A DNA stretch of 64,000 nt, taken from positions 310,001 to 374,000 of the forward strand of contig JAHGAU010000004.1 of assembly GCA_019925105.1 (NCBI GenBank), given 5' to 3'. Origin of the DNA: Niebla homalea. Its lineage: Eukaryota; Ascomycota; Lecanoromycetes; Lecanorales; Ramalinaceae. Shown here one piece after another: positions 49,091 through 61,409 of the stretch. The notes beneath the pieces were generated by a model. It was not told the origin of the DNA. It searched no databases and worked only from the letters and a program-made list of their open reading frames with translations. Numbering within the stretch: the stretch's first letter is position 1; each line of letters starts with the position of its first letter. A program made the translations under genes and the position numbers.

Positions 49091-49800
49091 TTTTCGACAT
49101 CACACAGCGACGAGAGAAGGAGGCCCAACAAAACAACATACAGCATCCACCACACAGCAGATCCACAATACGCCCACGAGCAAGAGATGGATAAATCGCT
49201 ATCACACGCATGGACGCATCAGTGTAATAGGGTAGGGGATGAATGGAGTATGATCTCTGAAGATGGATCTATGAAAGAAGAAAAAACAAAAAGATGCCCG
49301 AGGGGCCAGCAGGAAAAACACCCAGCTAGTCTGGGACGTGGGATGTACGGCCAGGTGGTGGAATATACACGGGTCATAAGAGTGTCTTGGCACCGCTCGT
49401 GTCACGGCTCAGTGACACTTGTTGCACCCGTACGTGGGCGGGTACCTCTTTACTCCGCTGATAGATAAGCCATTTAAAACCCGTACTGGTCTTTTAAGAA
49501 GGCCCTCGAGGAGTAGTCTCCTGAAGTTCTGCGTAACGTCCCCCCCCCGCCCCAAAGTACCCCCCATGAAGGCCCACAATAAGTAAACAGTCCATACTAG
49601 CCGTACCTCTGTCCATGGTCGGAACTTGTCCTTCAGCTGCGTGCAAGATACTCCACGCCCGTAATACTATTACGATGCTTACACTAAGCTGACCATCGGG
49701 AAGGCCATAATAGCGCGATTACACCTTCATTCCTTTTAATAAGGGCGGTGCTTGGAATAAGATCACAAGGGTATATATTGATCCAAAGAATAACTATAAA
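49091..49800. other. GC-normal intergenic stretch with an LTR-derived fragment
   Basis: No gene is supported; the 93-codon plus frame at 49187-49468 has no recognisable content. 49375-49430 matches, inverted, the leader/LTR block at about 31662-31720 (shared word acggctcagtgacac, and agtgtctt). It also contains gtgtcacggctcagtgacac, an inverted repeat of 6-bp arms. From about 49740 the sequence becomes AT-rich. Confidence 0.45.
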
Positions 49801-50258
49801 GAGTAAAAGTATAAATGTTAATTCATAGGGCCCTTTATTAATATACGTTAAGCTACCTAACCCTTATAAACAACAACCGGGATAAATAACCCGAGTATCT
49901 TATGTATATATTATTATTATAATACTGATAGTTTATCTACCAGGTATACCACTTAGTAACCCATATAAATTAATATACTTATAATATTACCCCCTTTTTT
50001 TCCCAAATTATAACCGCTATATATAAACGTATATTAACGGTTATAAAAATTACGAAATATAAATAAAACGATATCATTAAAAGTAATAAATAAAGAAAAA
50101 GGTTAAATTCTAAAAACCGAAAGGATTAACGTAATATCCGATATATGACCGGGTTATGTATATTTTCCCTTAATAATTTAACGTTTAAGTCGTTTTCGCC
50201 TTTATAGTTAATTATAAAAGCTTAATTTATATAAATATTAACGATAAAATTTAACGAT
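49801..50258. other. AT-rich unassigned spacer
   Basis: This is decayed AT-rich sequence leading to the target duplication of the LINE at 50273. No motif was recognised. Confidence 0.5.
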
Positions 50259-50272
50259 TACGTTAATTATAT
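50259..50272 (+). repeat. 14-bp target-site duplication of LINE copy G, left
   Basis: tacgttaattatat here matches 56082-56095 exactly and borders the LINE tail. Confidence 0.8.
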
Positions 50273-53200
50273 TGATTGATTGATTGATTTATACTACGGG
50301 TCTAGCTAAGCTAATTCCGGCGTTCCTTAATACGCGGCCTTTTGGCCTTACTGGGCAAAAACCGGCGTCCACCAGGCCTCCACCCTCCATCCCCTGAGGT
50401 AGAGGATGTTAACGGCCGTCTAGAGAGTGGTAATCTATTTATATACTTTTTATGTTTTAACTCCCCCAAGAAAATCCGTAATATTACGACCGTATCTTTA
50501 TAAAGGCTATTTTTAAACTTATTGCTCTTCCGCTCTTTTATATATTTATATTGCTTTAACCTTATATAATACCTTTAAATATCCTTATTAATATTTACGC
50601 GCTTAATATATATTCTTTTTATATTATTATTATTATTAACTTTTTTAAAGACTTCTAATAAGCGTTTATTATTATATCCTTACGGCTATAAAAGATACTT
50701 TTTGGTTTATATAATTAACGTAATTGGTTTCCGCTCCTTTTTTTCTTCCTTAATTAATAACGGGCCTTTTCCGTAAGGTTTTTAATAACCTCGTTTATTT
50801 CTATAATGAAATTAAATTATAATAATAGTTTAATAAATATTATAAACTTAATAACTACTTAAATATTTTACTTTATAAATAATATTTAACGGTAATTATA
50901 AGTATTAACTTTTACGATAAGTTTTAACTTAATTTCCGTAAACCGGGAATAAAAAATAAAGATATATATAGCGTTTTACTTCCTTTATTTATACTTATAT
51001 TTAACGTTTATCCGACCCTTAATATATATAATAAATAAGAAGTAAATTAAACCGTTTTTACCCGTCCGGAGTTAAATTATTAATATATTATTACTTTTCT
51101 TTATAATATTATAACGGCGGAAATACTTATTAATAATCTTTTTATTATTAAAAATTAAATAATAATAACCTTAAAGTATAAAATCCTTATATTTCCGTTA
51201 ACGTTCAGTTTACTTTATTATAGTTTATAAAGTAATTACTATAATTTTTGCTTTTTAAATTTTTTTAATTTTAGTTTTTTTTACGTTTAACGGGAATTTA
51301 TACCCGCTTAAATTAACCTCCGGGATACCGGTAAAATTAACCTTTTTCTTAACTTATTCTTACTTTATCTTAATAAAAAAAGAGATAAATATCTTTAATT
51401 TATTCTTTTTAACTTTAAATTTATTAAGATTTTAACGGATCCGCCCGTTTCCTATTATTATAATTAGGTATATATATTTCTTTAATTTTATTTAAGTAAT
51501 TATTTAATTTAATAAGATTTTAATCGGCGGTATAAAAACCTTAAACTTTATTATTAAGATAAAAGTTATTTTATAAGTATTATTAATTACTTTTAAATAC
51601 CGGTTCTGGACTTTTTATAATATTTAAATAAATTCTTTCTTATATCCTAGAGTATCTTAAAGTATATATTAAATGGCCGTAACGTATATTATAGTTAATT
51701 TTATTATAATTTAATAAATAATCCGGGCCTTTTATAATATAGCTCTTTATATTAATATAATAAGATAAATAAGGCCTTTTTCCTATAAAGTTATTTTTTT
51801 TTAAACTTTTCTTATATAGTCCTTTTAATCGAACTTTTTATTTACTTAAAGGTTAAGGACTTTAATATTGGTATCCGGCTTTATTATAACTTTATTTAAG
51901 TTTATTGTAATTATTATATTGTATAACTTTAAGCTTTTAATTATATAAATAAGCTTATATTTATATAATATAAATTAAGCCCCGTAAATTTTCACTTATT
52001 AAAGATAAACTTTATAAGTTTATTTTAATTTTAAATAATTTATATATATAAAAATACTATAAGCTAAAAGGTAAACGTTATTAATAAAGCCTTTAACTTA
52101 GACCTTCTATTTTAACTTAATAAGCTCCTTAATTAATAAACCGTTAAAGAATAAAAATAATATAAAAGAAATAAATAATCTTTAAGGAATCTCCGTTATA
52201 ACGGGCTTTATTAAGCTTATTTTTTATCTTAGGTTAATCAATATAACTCAATTATTTAAGAAACTTTTTATTTATTTAATTAAAAAGGATAATATCCTTT
52301 TTTTCCTTAAATTATATAATAATTTTTAATAATTTACTTTATTAAAAATACTTATAATATTAAAAAAAAGAAAACTTATAATATACTTTTTCCCGTAACC
52401 TTATATTATATATACGTTATTAACTAATTTTTTAAGGGTTATTTTTATTAATTTATTTTTCCTTATTTTTATTTATTAATCGGGGAGAAGTCCGTAATTC
52501 TTTATATAATTATTAAGGATCTTTATTATTACCGTCTTTAAGGCTTTCCTTAATGTATATAGGAATATAATAAGTCTATAAAACTTTATTTTAAAGTAAT
52601 CCGGCTTAATAAACTTCTTAAGGATAATTATCTTTATTTCCTTAAACTTATATAAATAATAATTAACGTTAAAATATACTTAAAAAAAATAAATAAAGAT
52701 TTTTTTAAATAATAAAATTATTATTATTAAAAATTTATTAAGAATCCTATTTAATCCCGGGGCTTTATCCTTCTTTAATTTATTAATTATTTTAATTATT
52801 ATATCTTATATTAATACTTTATTTATTAATATAGGGTTAAAATATATAATATTATCGATATTATTTAAATTAACTTTTAATAAAAAAGGGAAAAATACTT
52901 TTTTAAAAGCCTTAATTTTACCGTTAAATGTATTAATTAATATATTATCGGGTCTCTTAAGGGGCGGGAATTCAAGGATAAACTTTAATTTCTTATTTTA
53001 TTCTTTATTATATTTTATTAACTTTTAAATATTATAAAATAAAACCGTTAAATTATATACCGTAAATTAAAAGTATATTTACTTAACTTTCTTAATAATC
53101 CTTTCTTTTTCTTTTTAAATAACCTTTAATTAATTAAATATTTTTTAATTCTTATACTTAAAATTTTATTTAATTAATTTTTTTACCTTTATAGTTATAA

Positions 53201-56081
53201 TTATATACTTTTTATTTTAATAAATTTTAATTCTTTAAGAAAGTTTTATTATTAAGATAATCTTATTAACTATTTTATTTAGTACTTTTATTATTTACTT
53301 TATAAAGAAATTAATCCAATCTTTATTATTTAATTAAGGGAAATCCGCGAATTATATTATTATTTCCTCCGTTTTTATATAAACCTTTACTTCCTTAATA
53401 GTCTTTTACGCCCTCCTTACCGGTAATAATAAGGTTATATTAACGGTTTAATTTAAGGTTATTTATATTAATATATAATTTTAACTATATTTTAAGTCCT
53501 TTTATAGCCTATATATTATAACTACGCCGGTAACCTTTTCCGTATTAAAGGATAGATTAATTATTATTTTAAACTTATAATTCTTTTACGTAATAGTCCT
53601 TTATAATATTAATAATAAGAAATTAATTTAAATAATAATTATTAATAGGTTATCCGATTTAACGTAATTTATTATATGCCTTTCTTTATTTTATATATAG
53701 TAATATAGGTTAAAGTCTTTAAGTAATATATATTTACTTAAAGTAATTAAGACCTCTTTAAATAACGGTATTATAAAAGGTTTTTCCTTATTAACCGGCG
53801 GCGGATTATACGCGTTATAAATATTAAAATCGCTTTTTAAGTCCCCTTTTTTTATGATACGGAATAAATAAAGGTTTTTATTATAATAAGTAATATCTTA
53901 ATTATTTATATTAAGCTATTTATTTATAAAGAAGTATATTCTGATTATCTTATCCCTTTTAAAGATTAAATAAAACTTTTCCCCCGGGTTAATAAACGAA
54001 TATATATATAAATTATATAATAATTCCTATATTACTATAATATCAACGTTTTTAACTTCTTTAAATTTAAATATTAATATTATTATTTTAATTTTTTCGT
54101 TATAAACGTTATATTATATTATTCTTAAAAACGTTAATATATTATATATTAACCTTTATAAGGGCTCCTTTTTTATATCCGTTTAAGTTATAAACTTTTT
54201 ATTAAAATTAAACGTTTTTTAATTTAATACCTTCCCGGCCATTATCAAAAACGTAAGATGGCCGGTTTTTAAGGTTAAGATTACGAGGAACTTTTTCTTT
54301 TTTACCGTTATTTATCTTTTATTATTTAATTAATTAAATTTACGTTTTAAGGCTGTTTTTAATTAATTTATTAAATTAATTTTATACGTATTATACCGTT
54401 AGATTTTTATAATTATTCGGGTTTCTTTACATTTAATCTCCCTAGCTTTTATTATATATTTGGAATCCTATATTAAGTATCCTTTTTTATTATACGTAAT
54501 ATATTTAAATATACCCTTTATAAGCCCCTTAATTATTAATTCTATATACTTATAGGTATCGTAACCCTTAACGTAAATTATATATTTCATAATATTAAAG
54601 TATTTTATAATAATATATTTATAGTTTTAATACTTAAAATATTAATAAATATTAACCGCCCTATTTTATAACTGAGTTATTTTAAGAAATCCCTTTTTAA
54701 TAATCCCTTTATTTAAAATATCGTTATATATTTTTATTAACGTTACGCTTAATATAATAGTAAAATACCTCTTTATACGTTTTAAAAAGTTAAATTTTTT
54801 TATTATTAATAGAAGTTTATAGTTAATAATCTTAAATTTTAAATAAAAAACTATATATTTTTTTTTCTATATTCCTTAATATAATTTCTTTTTCGGCTTC
54901 CTTAAAACGTAATAAATATATCCTATTTATTATAATAATAAATAATTACTTTAAAACTTTAATTAACTTATATTTTCCCTTATTAATTTAAGTTTTAAAT
55001 CTTTTTAAGTTTTCTTTTATTTTTAAAAATATTATATTAAAAAAATATCTTTATTTTATAGCTTATATATTATAATAATTTGTTTTATTAATAATTTTAT
55101 TATTACTTTAAAAGCTTTTATTAATTATAATAAATTTGTTTTTACCACCGTATTCCTTTCCTTATTATTAAATAAGTAAACCGTTATTATTTTCACTTTT
55201 TTTAATATAATTATTTTCTTTTCCGTTATCCCTTTATTCTCTACCGCGGATACCTTTTTTATTACTCTTATTACCTAACTCTTTCTCGTTTAAAAGGCTA
55301 TTACCTTTATACCCTCGCCTTATATACTTAACCTTAAACCGCCGTTTTTACTTTTTATTAACGTTTTCACTACCGCCCCTTAAGAGCCCTATAGTCGTTC
55401 CGCTTCCCCTAGTTTTACCTTTACTTTTAAATAAAAGTCTTTTATGCCTTTTAACTTAATCTATAATATTGGCTAGGTTTTTAACGTAATATCCTTTTAC
55501 TTTACCGTAAGGAGTCCTTTTAAGGTTTTTACCGCCTCCTTTACCGCTTTTTTACCCTTATTTACCGGGCGACGTATTATCTCCGCCTTTTATTTTTAAT
55601 CTTTTAAGGTTTTATTTTCCTTATTAACTTTATTTCCTTTTTATATACCCTTAATAATACTTTTACCGCGGTTTTCTTACCTTTTCCTTCCGCCCGCCCC
55701 CCTTACCGTTAATATTATACCGGCCTTTTTACCCCCTTATTTACTTATTATTTCCGTATTATTATTACGCGTTTTATACGCTTTAATATACGTATTTTAT
55801 TAATTTTAATTTACTTATTTATTTTAAGCGTTATCCGGTTTATTATTATTATATTGCCCGTATACGTTATCGCCGTTTCTATTAATATAAGTTACTTACC
55901 TGTTTACTATTTTATTCTTAATTATTACGTTATTTCCACTTATCGTACTTAATGTTTTTCTCTTATTATCATTAGAGCTATGCGTATACGCATCGTTTTG
56001 GACCTCTAGGGTCCCTTTATTCGTCGCCATCCAAATATTAAAGGGATAATATAAAAAATATTAAACTTACGGATAAAAAAA
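50273..56081 (-). mobile_element. Tad1-like LINE copy G, full length (5809 bp)
   Basis: It is bounded by a perfect 14-bp duplication. The 3' tail (tgattgattgattgattta, read on plus) starts at 50273. The ORF1 start codon is at 56030 on the minus strand (MATNKGTLEV). The order on the minus strand is ORF1 (56030 to about 54200), apurinic-type endonuclease (about 54200-53300), RT beginning with 'KKDKAPG' near 52780, a C-terminal region, and a 3' end shared by all copies. All frames are full of stops. This copy served as my reference for placing the other LINE fragments. It has an unusually GC-rich patch at about 50330-50430. Confidence 0.85.
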
Positions 56082-56095
56082 TACGTTAATTATAT
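56082..56095 (+). repeat. 14-bp target-site duplication of LINE copy G, right
   Basis: This is the second copy of tacgttaattatat, just beyond the 5' end of the LINE. Confidence 0.8.
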
Positions 56096-56810
56096 ACTTA
56101 AACTTATTTCTATCTATATTATATATTATTTAAGATTTAAAATATATTCAGCTTAATTAACTTTATATTATAAGCGTTTATTTAAAAATTAAAAATCTAA
56201 AAGATTGTTTTAATTAATTTTCTTAATTATTAATTTTAATTATATTTATTAAGGAAAGTTTTTTATTATTATCATTAAGAAACTAATATAAAACATGTTT
56301 TAAATATAAAAGCTTTTAAGTAACTTAGGTTCATATAAATATCCCTTTTGATTTATAGTCTTAAAAAAATTAATTATTTGATAGTTTAATCTCTTATATA
56401 ATTTAATAATCTTAATACTTTTAACAAGTAAATAAACTTAATTGCCGATTTTGTAGGTAATATTCTTCCGGTAGCGGTTGACTTAAGCTATTATAAGCAT
56501 TTGTATTTTGTTAAGGCTATCTTTTTTTAATATTTAAGTATTCTTAATATATGATTAATAATATCCTTAATAATATAAATTTTAAATCCTGTTCTTATTA
56601 TAATATAAATAGTATTATGCGGGGTAAAATTTATATAAGGGTAATAATTAGTATTAAAAAAAAAGAGTAATATTTCTGTAAAAGTAGATTCTTAATTATT
56701 ATTAATAGTTTTTATTATATTAATATACTATAATTAAACATTTTATTGCTTATATTAATATACTTAAAGTTTAGTCTTAGTATTTTGATTTATTTATTTA
56801 TTTCTGGATA
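56096..56810. other. AT-rich unassigned region
   Basis: This is decayed AT-rich DNA without a frame or repeat that I can place. Confidence 0.5.
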
Positions 56811-56815
56811 ATAAG

Positions 56816-56990
56816 TGTCAGGGACTCAGTAAGGGTAAGGGTGAATATGACTGAATTTCAACTATGTAGAGAAATCTATGGTATAACATGCATATATGCA
56901 AGTGTGCGGAGGATATACGCTAGGCCTACTTAGGCCTAGCGCGCTGACTAAGCTCTCAGCTATCAGCCTCGCAGTCCTCACACCGTGAGA
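56816..56990. repeat. Probable solo LTR (175 bp)
   Basis: A GC-normal block starts TGTCAGGGACTCAG, a typical fungal LTR start. It is flanked by ataag at 56811-56815 and 56991-56995. Its length matches the 171-172-bp LTRs at 26076 and 28013, which also start TGTCAGG, but the bodies are not closely similar. The 3' end (GTGAGA) is not the usual CA, so the right edge is less sure. It contains a short palindrome, taggcctacttaggccta. Confidence 0.55.
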
Positions 56991-56995
56991 ATAAG

Positions 56996-57237
56996 CCGTT
57001 AAATATACAACTTTATCATTATATTCTTATAAAATAAGTATAAATTAAGGTCCTTATATTAAAATAATTAAGGTAAAAAAACTATCATTTCGGTATATTT
57101 TTTATATGAGAAGATACTTAGAAGTATTTTTATTAATACTCTTATATTTTTATTTAAAATAAATACGTAAAAATAATATTCAAATAGCTTAAGTAAACTA
57201 TAAAGATAGTATTTAATTCCTTGCATTTTAATAATTT
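56996..57237. other. AT-rich spacer
   Basis: Nothing was recognised between the probable solo LTR and the SINE-like element. Confidence 0.5.
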
Positions 57238-57250
57238 AATAATCAATTTT

Positions 57251-57981
57251 GATTGATTGATTAATTGATTAATTTGTTTATATACGAGTATAGTTATTAA
57301 GTTAATCTTAACGTTCTATAATACTGGTAATTAAGTTACGATTCTTAATACTTATACTTATTTAAAACTTATCGCTTTAATTTTAAAAGGAAAATTGAAA
57401 CCGTAATCGGTTAATTTGACCTTAATTTACCCTAAATTCTAACCAGATTTAAAGAAAAACCTTTCCCCCGTAATTATTCACCTTAATATTATAATTAAGT
57501 ACTTACGTTAATCTAATTAAGATTAATAAATACTTCAAATCTTTAATTTATTATTTCCGCTATAAATTTATTATTAATATTATAGTTTATAATAAAGTTT
57601 TAATAATTTTATTACATTTAATAGGGGGAAAGCGGTTTTAATTATAGAATTTTATTATTCTTAATATTTAAACTTCGTTATACATATTATATGATATAGA
57701 TTTTTAAATTAACTTTATTTAATATTAATTTTATTTTTTTAATATTAAATCCGTATAATTCCTTTTTATTGGCCCTATATAATAATTAGCCTTATTTAAG
57801 GTTTATTATAAGTACCGGTAAATTATTAATTATTTATTATTATTTTATTTATATTAATTACGTAATTCGCCGGATAAGGTTTAAGGGCTTTTAATAAAAC
57901 AATCCGTTACCCTTAAATTCTTTAATTTTTCTATATTTTATCTTCTATACGCAAAAATGCTATTTCGCTGCGTTCGCCTTG
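57251..57981 (-). mobile_element. 731-bp SINE-like non-LTR element, copy B
   Basis: Reverse-complemented, it aligns to 9620-10350 from end to end and has the same length. It shares the 5' block (gcgaaatagcatttttgcgt), the middle (accttatccgg; aaattaaagcgataagtt) and the (TCAA)n tail. Differences are mainly transitions. Flanks aataatcaatttt (57238-57250) and aataattaattct (57982-57994) form a 13-bp target duplication with two C/T differences. It has no open frame. Confidence 0.75.
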
Positions 57982-57994
57982 AATAATTAATTCT

Positions 57995-58316
57995 ATAAAT
58001 AGATTTTTTTATTATTAATTTCGATATTCATAATAAATAAAGTAAATTATTCTTTTTATTGCTTAAAGCTTTAATCCGTGTATAAATTTAATACTTAAAA
58101 AGTTATTTTTTCATTATAATATAAAATTAAAAAATATAATAATAATATTAAATAAGTTCTATAGTTTATTTAATTCTTAAATAAATAACTAATTCTTAAG
58201 AATAGTTTTTTCCAGAACTTAATTATTAGACTTATTAATATAAAGATTTTATTACAATGATATAGGAATCCGGTTTTATTAAAATATTTATTAAAATAAT
58301 TAATGTTAATTATTTT
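57995..58316. other. AT-rich spacer
   Basis: This is decayed AT-rich sequence between the SINE-like copy and the next LINE tail; nothing was recognised. Confidence 0.5.
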
Positions 58317-61071
58317 AATTGATTAATTGCTTACTTTATACTACGGATTTAGGTAAGTTAATTTCGGCGGTCCTTAATAGTCGGTTATTAAGCCTGATTA
58401 ATAACCCTAAAAACCTAATAGCCATATAAAAACCGAAATTACTTAACCTTTATTCTCGGTTTAAAGGATTATAAGGTTTTACTGTTATTGAAAGAATAAT
58501 AATTTATTTATACGTTTTTTTTAAAGAAAACTTATAATATTATAGTTAAATACTTTTAAGGGTTACTTTTATTTTATAGCTTTCTTATTTTTTTACGGGT
58601 CCATTTTATATTATATCTTGATTAATACCTTTAAATACTCTTATTAATATATATACTATTATTACCTTATTTATATATAATATCCTTTCTAATAAGTGTT
58701 TTTATTATTTATACCGGTTTCTTTTATATTAATTTTATTTTAAAAGCCTGAAATCCTTATTGAATATAGCTTTTTCATTATATTTTTTCGTTCCGGGATT
58801 AATAACGGGGTTTCTTAATAAAATCTTTAATATTTTTTGTATATTATTGAATAAATTAAACTATAGTAATAAATCTATGATTAGTATAAACTTAATAACC
58901 GTTTTAGTGTTATTTATTAATTCCTGCTTTTTTAATTGATTATATCTTAATCTTTATAAATAATAAGTAGGAAATAAATATATAAATAACGTTTCACTTT
59001 TTTGATATATATATATAACCGATATTTATTTATTTATCAGCGTATATAATAGAAAAGTAATAAACTAAATTGTTCTTTCCTATCTAAAATTAAATTATTA
59101 ATATATTATTACTTTTCCTTATAATCTTATAACGGCGGAGATATTTATTAATAATTTCCTTAATGCTTAAAGCCGGATATCACCGTTCTTAAGGGATTAA
59201 ATTTTTATAAATACGTTAATATTTAAATGATTACGTTGTAATTTATATAACCATTACCGTTATTTTTATTTTTATAACCCTTTTATTCTCCGTTTTTTTA
59301 TTGGATAACGGTTTATATATATTTGTATTAATTTTTAAAGATAAGTTAAATCGATGTTTCTTGGAATTTATTTCAATTATATTTTATTAAATGGGACATA
59401 TGTTTTCCTTTTTACAATTTACGTGCATATATTCATTGTTTATTAATATAGCCGGATATAGACCTTTTTTAAGTTTCATTTCAACGAGTATTTAGTGAAG
59501 AAACAACTGAATTCATAATTTTAAAATTTTAGATTTTAATGTCGGAGTAAAAACTGTTTTATAAACGGTTTTAATTATTCTTAAGTATTGATTTTAAACC
59601 TTTTATAGTTATTAAATAATTTTTCTTAATATTTCAGGATATCTTTAACTATATATTAAATAACTATTATATAAATTATGGCCGCCTTTATTATCACTTA
59701 ATAATTTTCTCTGGCCCTTTTTAAGGTAATTTTTTATATTAATATAATAAAATCGGTAGAAGTTTTTTTTTTTATAAAACTTTTTTAAACCTTTTTCATA
59801 GAATCATTTTAAAAAAACTTTTTTATTGATTTAAAACTTAAGAACCTTGATTTTTATTTCCGGGTTTTAATAACCTTATTTAGATTTATTATAATTGTTA
59901 TATGATATAACTTTAAGCTCTTAGTTTTATAAAAAGAGATATATATATATAATAACAATTAAATATTATATATTTTTATTTATTAAGAACAAGTTTTATA
60001 AGTTTTTTTTAACTTTAAGTAATTTCTATAATTTAACCTATTATAAATTAAAAAGGCTTTTTATTTAAACTTTTTATTTTAATTTTATTAACTTTTAAAT
60101 TAATAGATTATAAAAGAAAAAATAAAAGACCGGAAAAATGAATAACTTTTAAAGTATTTTAATTATTATCAATTTTATTGGTGTTATTTTTTTTATTCAG
60201 GTTACTTAATATTACCCGGTCGTTTTAAAAGGTTTCTATTTAATATATTAAAAACAAACATCCCTTTATTCTTAAAAATATAAAATAATTTTTAATGATT
60301 TATTTTACTAAAAATTCTAATAACGATTAAGGAGAAAAGATCTAATACATATTTTTCTTCTAACTTTTTATTATATAAATTTTGAAGTCGTTTTTATTTA
60401 TTCTCTTTTCTTAATATTTTTCATTAATTCAAGGAAAGCCCGTATTTTTCCGTATCATTATTAAGGATTTTTACAATTTCCGTTTTTAAGATTTTAATAT
60501 ATAAACGATTATAATCAATTTATAAGTATTTATTTTTGAGTAATTTAATTTAATTAATTTCTTAAAGATAATTATTTTAATTTCTTTAAATTTATCAAAA
60601 TAATAATGAACATTATGATAAACTTAAAAAAGGATTAAATTAAGGTTTTCTTGAATAATAATATTATTATTATTAAAAACTTATTTGGAATTCTGTTTAA
60701 TTTTATTGATTCATTAATTTAAACTACGAATTTAGTTAAGTGAATTTCGGCGTTCTTTAATAATCGGTTATTAAGCTTTATTGACAAACGTAAAAACTCA
60801 AGATTTATATCGTTAAGATTAAAAATTGTTATTTATTTATCTTTTACTCTTACCTTAAAGCATAAAGAGTATTTATAATTCTTTAAAAAGTAAGATTTTA
60901 TTTACACGTTATTTCCAAGAAAACCCATAATTTTATAATTAAGTTTTTTAAGGATTATCTTTAAACTCATTATTCTTTCGTCTCTTTACGGGTCCGTTTT
61001 ACCTTATAACTTAAATAATACCTCTAAATGCCTTTATTTATATATATTAATATTAACTTATTCGTAAGTAA

Positions 61072-61409
61072 TGTAAGAGTGTAAAGCCGGATCTGACTTA
61101 AGGCTTAATACTCCCCGTAATACCGGCTTGGTATCACCCTTATTACTACCATTAATACCACCACTACCGGTCCTACAGGGCTTACCAGGTGTCATGGACA
61201 GGGCCTACCGAGTGTCATGGACAGGGTCTACCAGGTACTATGGACAGGGTTTACCCGGTGTCATAGACAGGGCCTACGGGGTATCATGGACAGGGTATAA
61301 AGGGCCCTCAGGCCCCTTTATTCCTTCACCTTCTGTACTTTAATATCTTTAGTTATACGCAATATACCCTTTACCTTCCAACCACCCCAGAGGGGCTTGC
61401 ACTCTAACA
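61072..61409. mobile_element. 338-bp TIR element with internal 23-bp tandem repeats
   Basis: The ends are inverted repeats: tgtaagagtgtaaagcc on the left and tgttagagtgcaagcc read inward from the right. Both sides carry cgtaa nearby (61063-61067 and 61410-61414), but the exact target duplication is unclear. The element is GC-normal within a decayed LINE and holds five 23-bp tandem units. The 71-codon plus frame at 61128-61343 is a product of the repeat and is not supported as a gene. Confidence 0.6.
61185..61299. repeat. Five tandem 23-bp units
   Basis: The units are 23 bases each, of the type ccaggtgtcatggacagggc + cta. They vary mainly at the first few bases and by single transitions. A partial unit precedes them at about 61166-61184. 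Confidence 0.9.

Noticed and set aside
49187..49468. 93-codon plus frame downstream of the 48334 gene
   Set aside because: It has no recognisable content, overlaps an LTR-derived fragment and has an opposing frame of similar length.
61128..61343. 71-codon plus frame with repeated MDRAY-type units
   Set aside because: It is produced by the 23-bp tandem repeat in a TIR element. There is no start context or conserved content.
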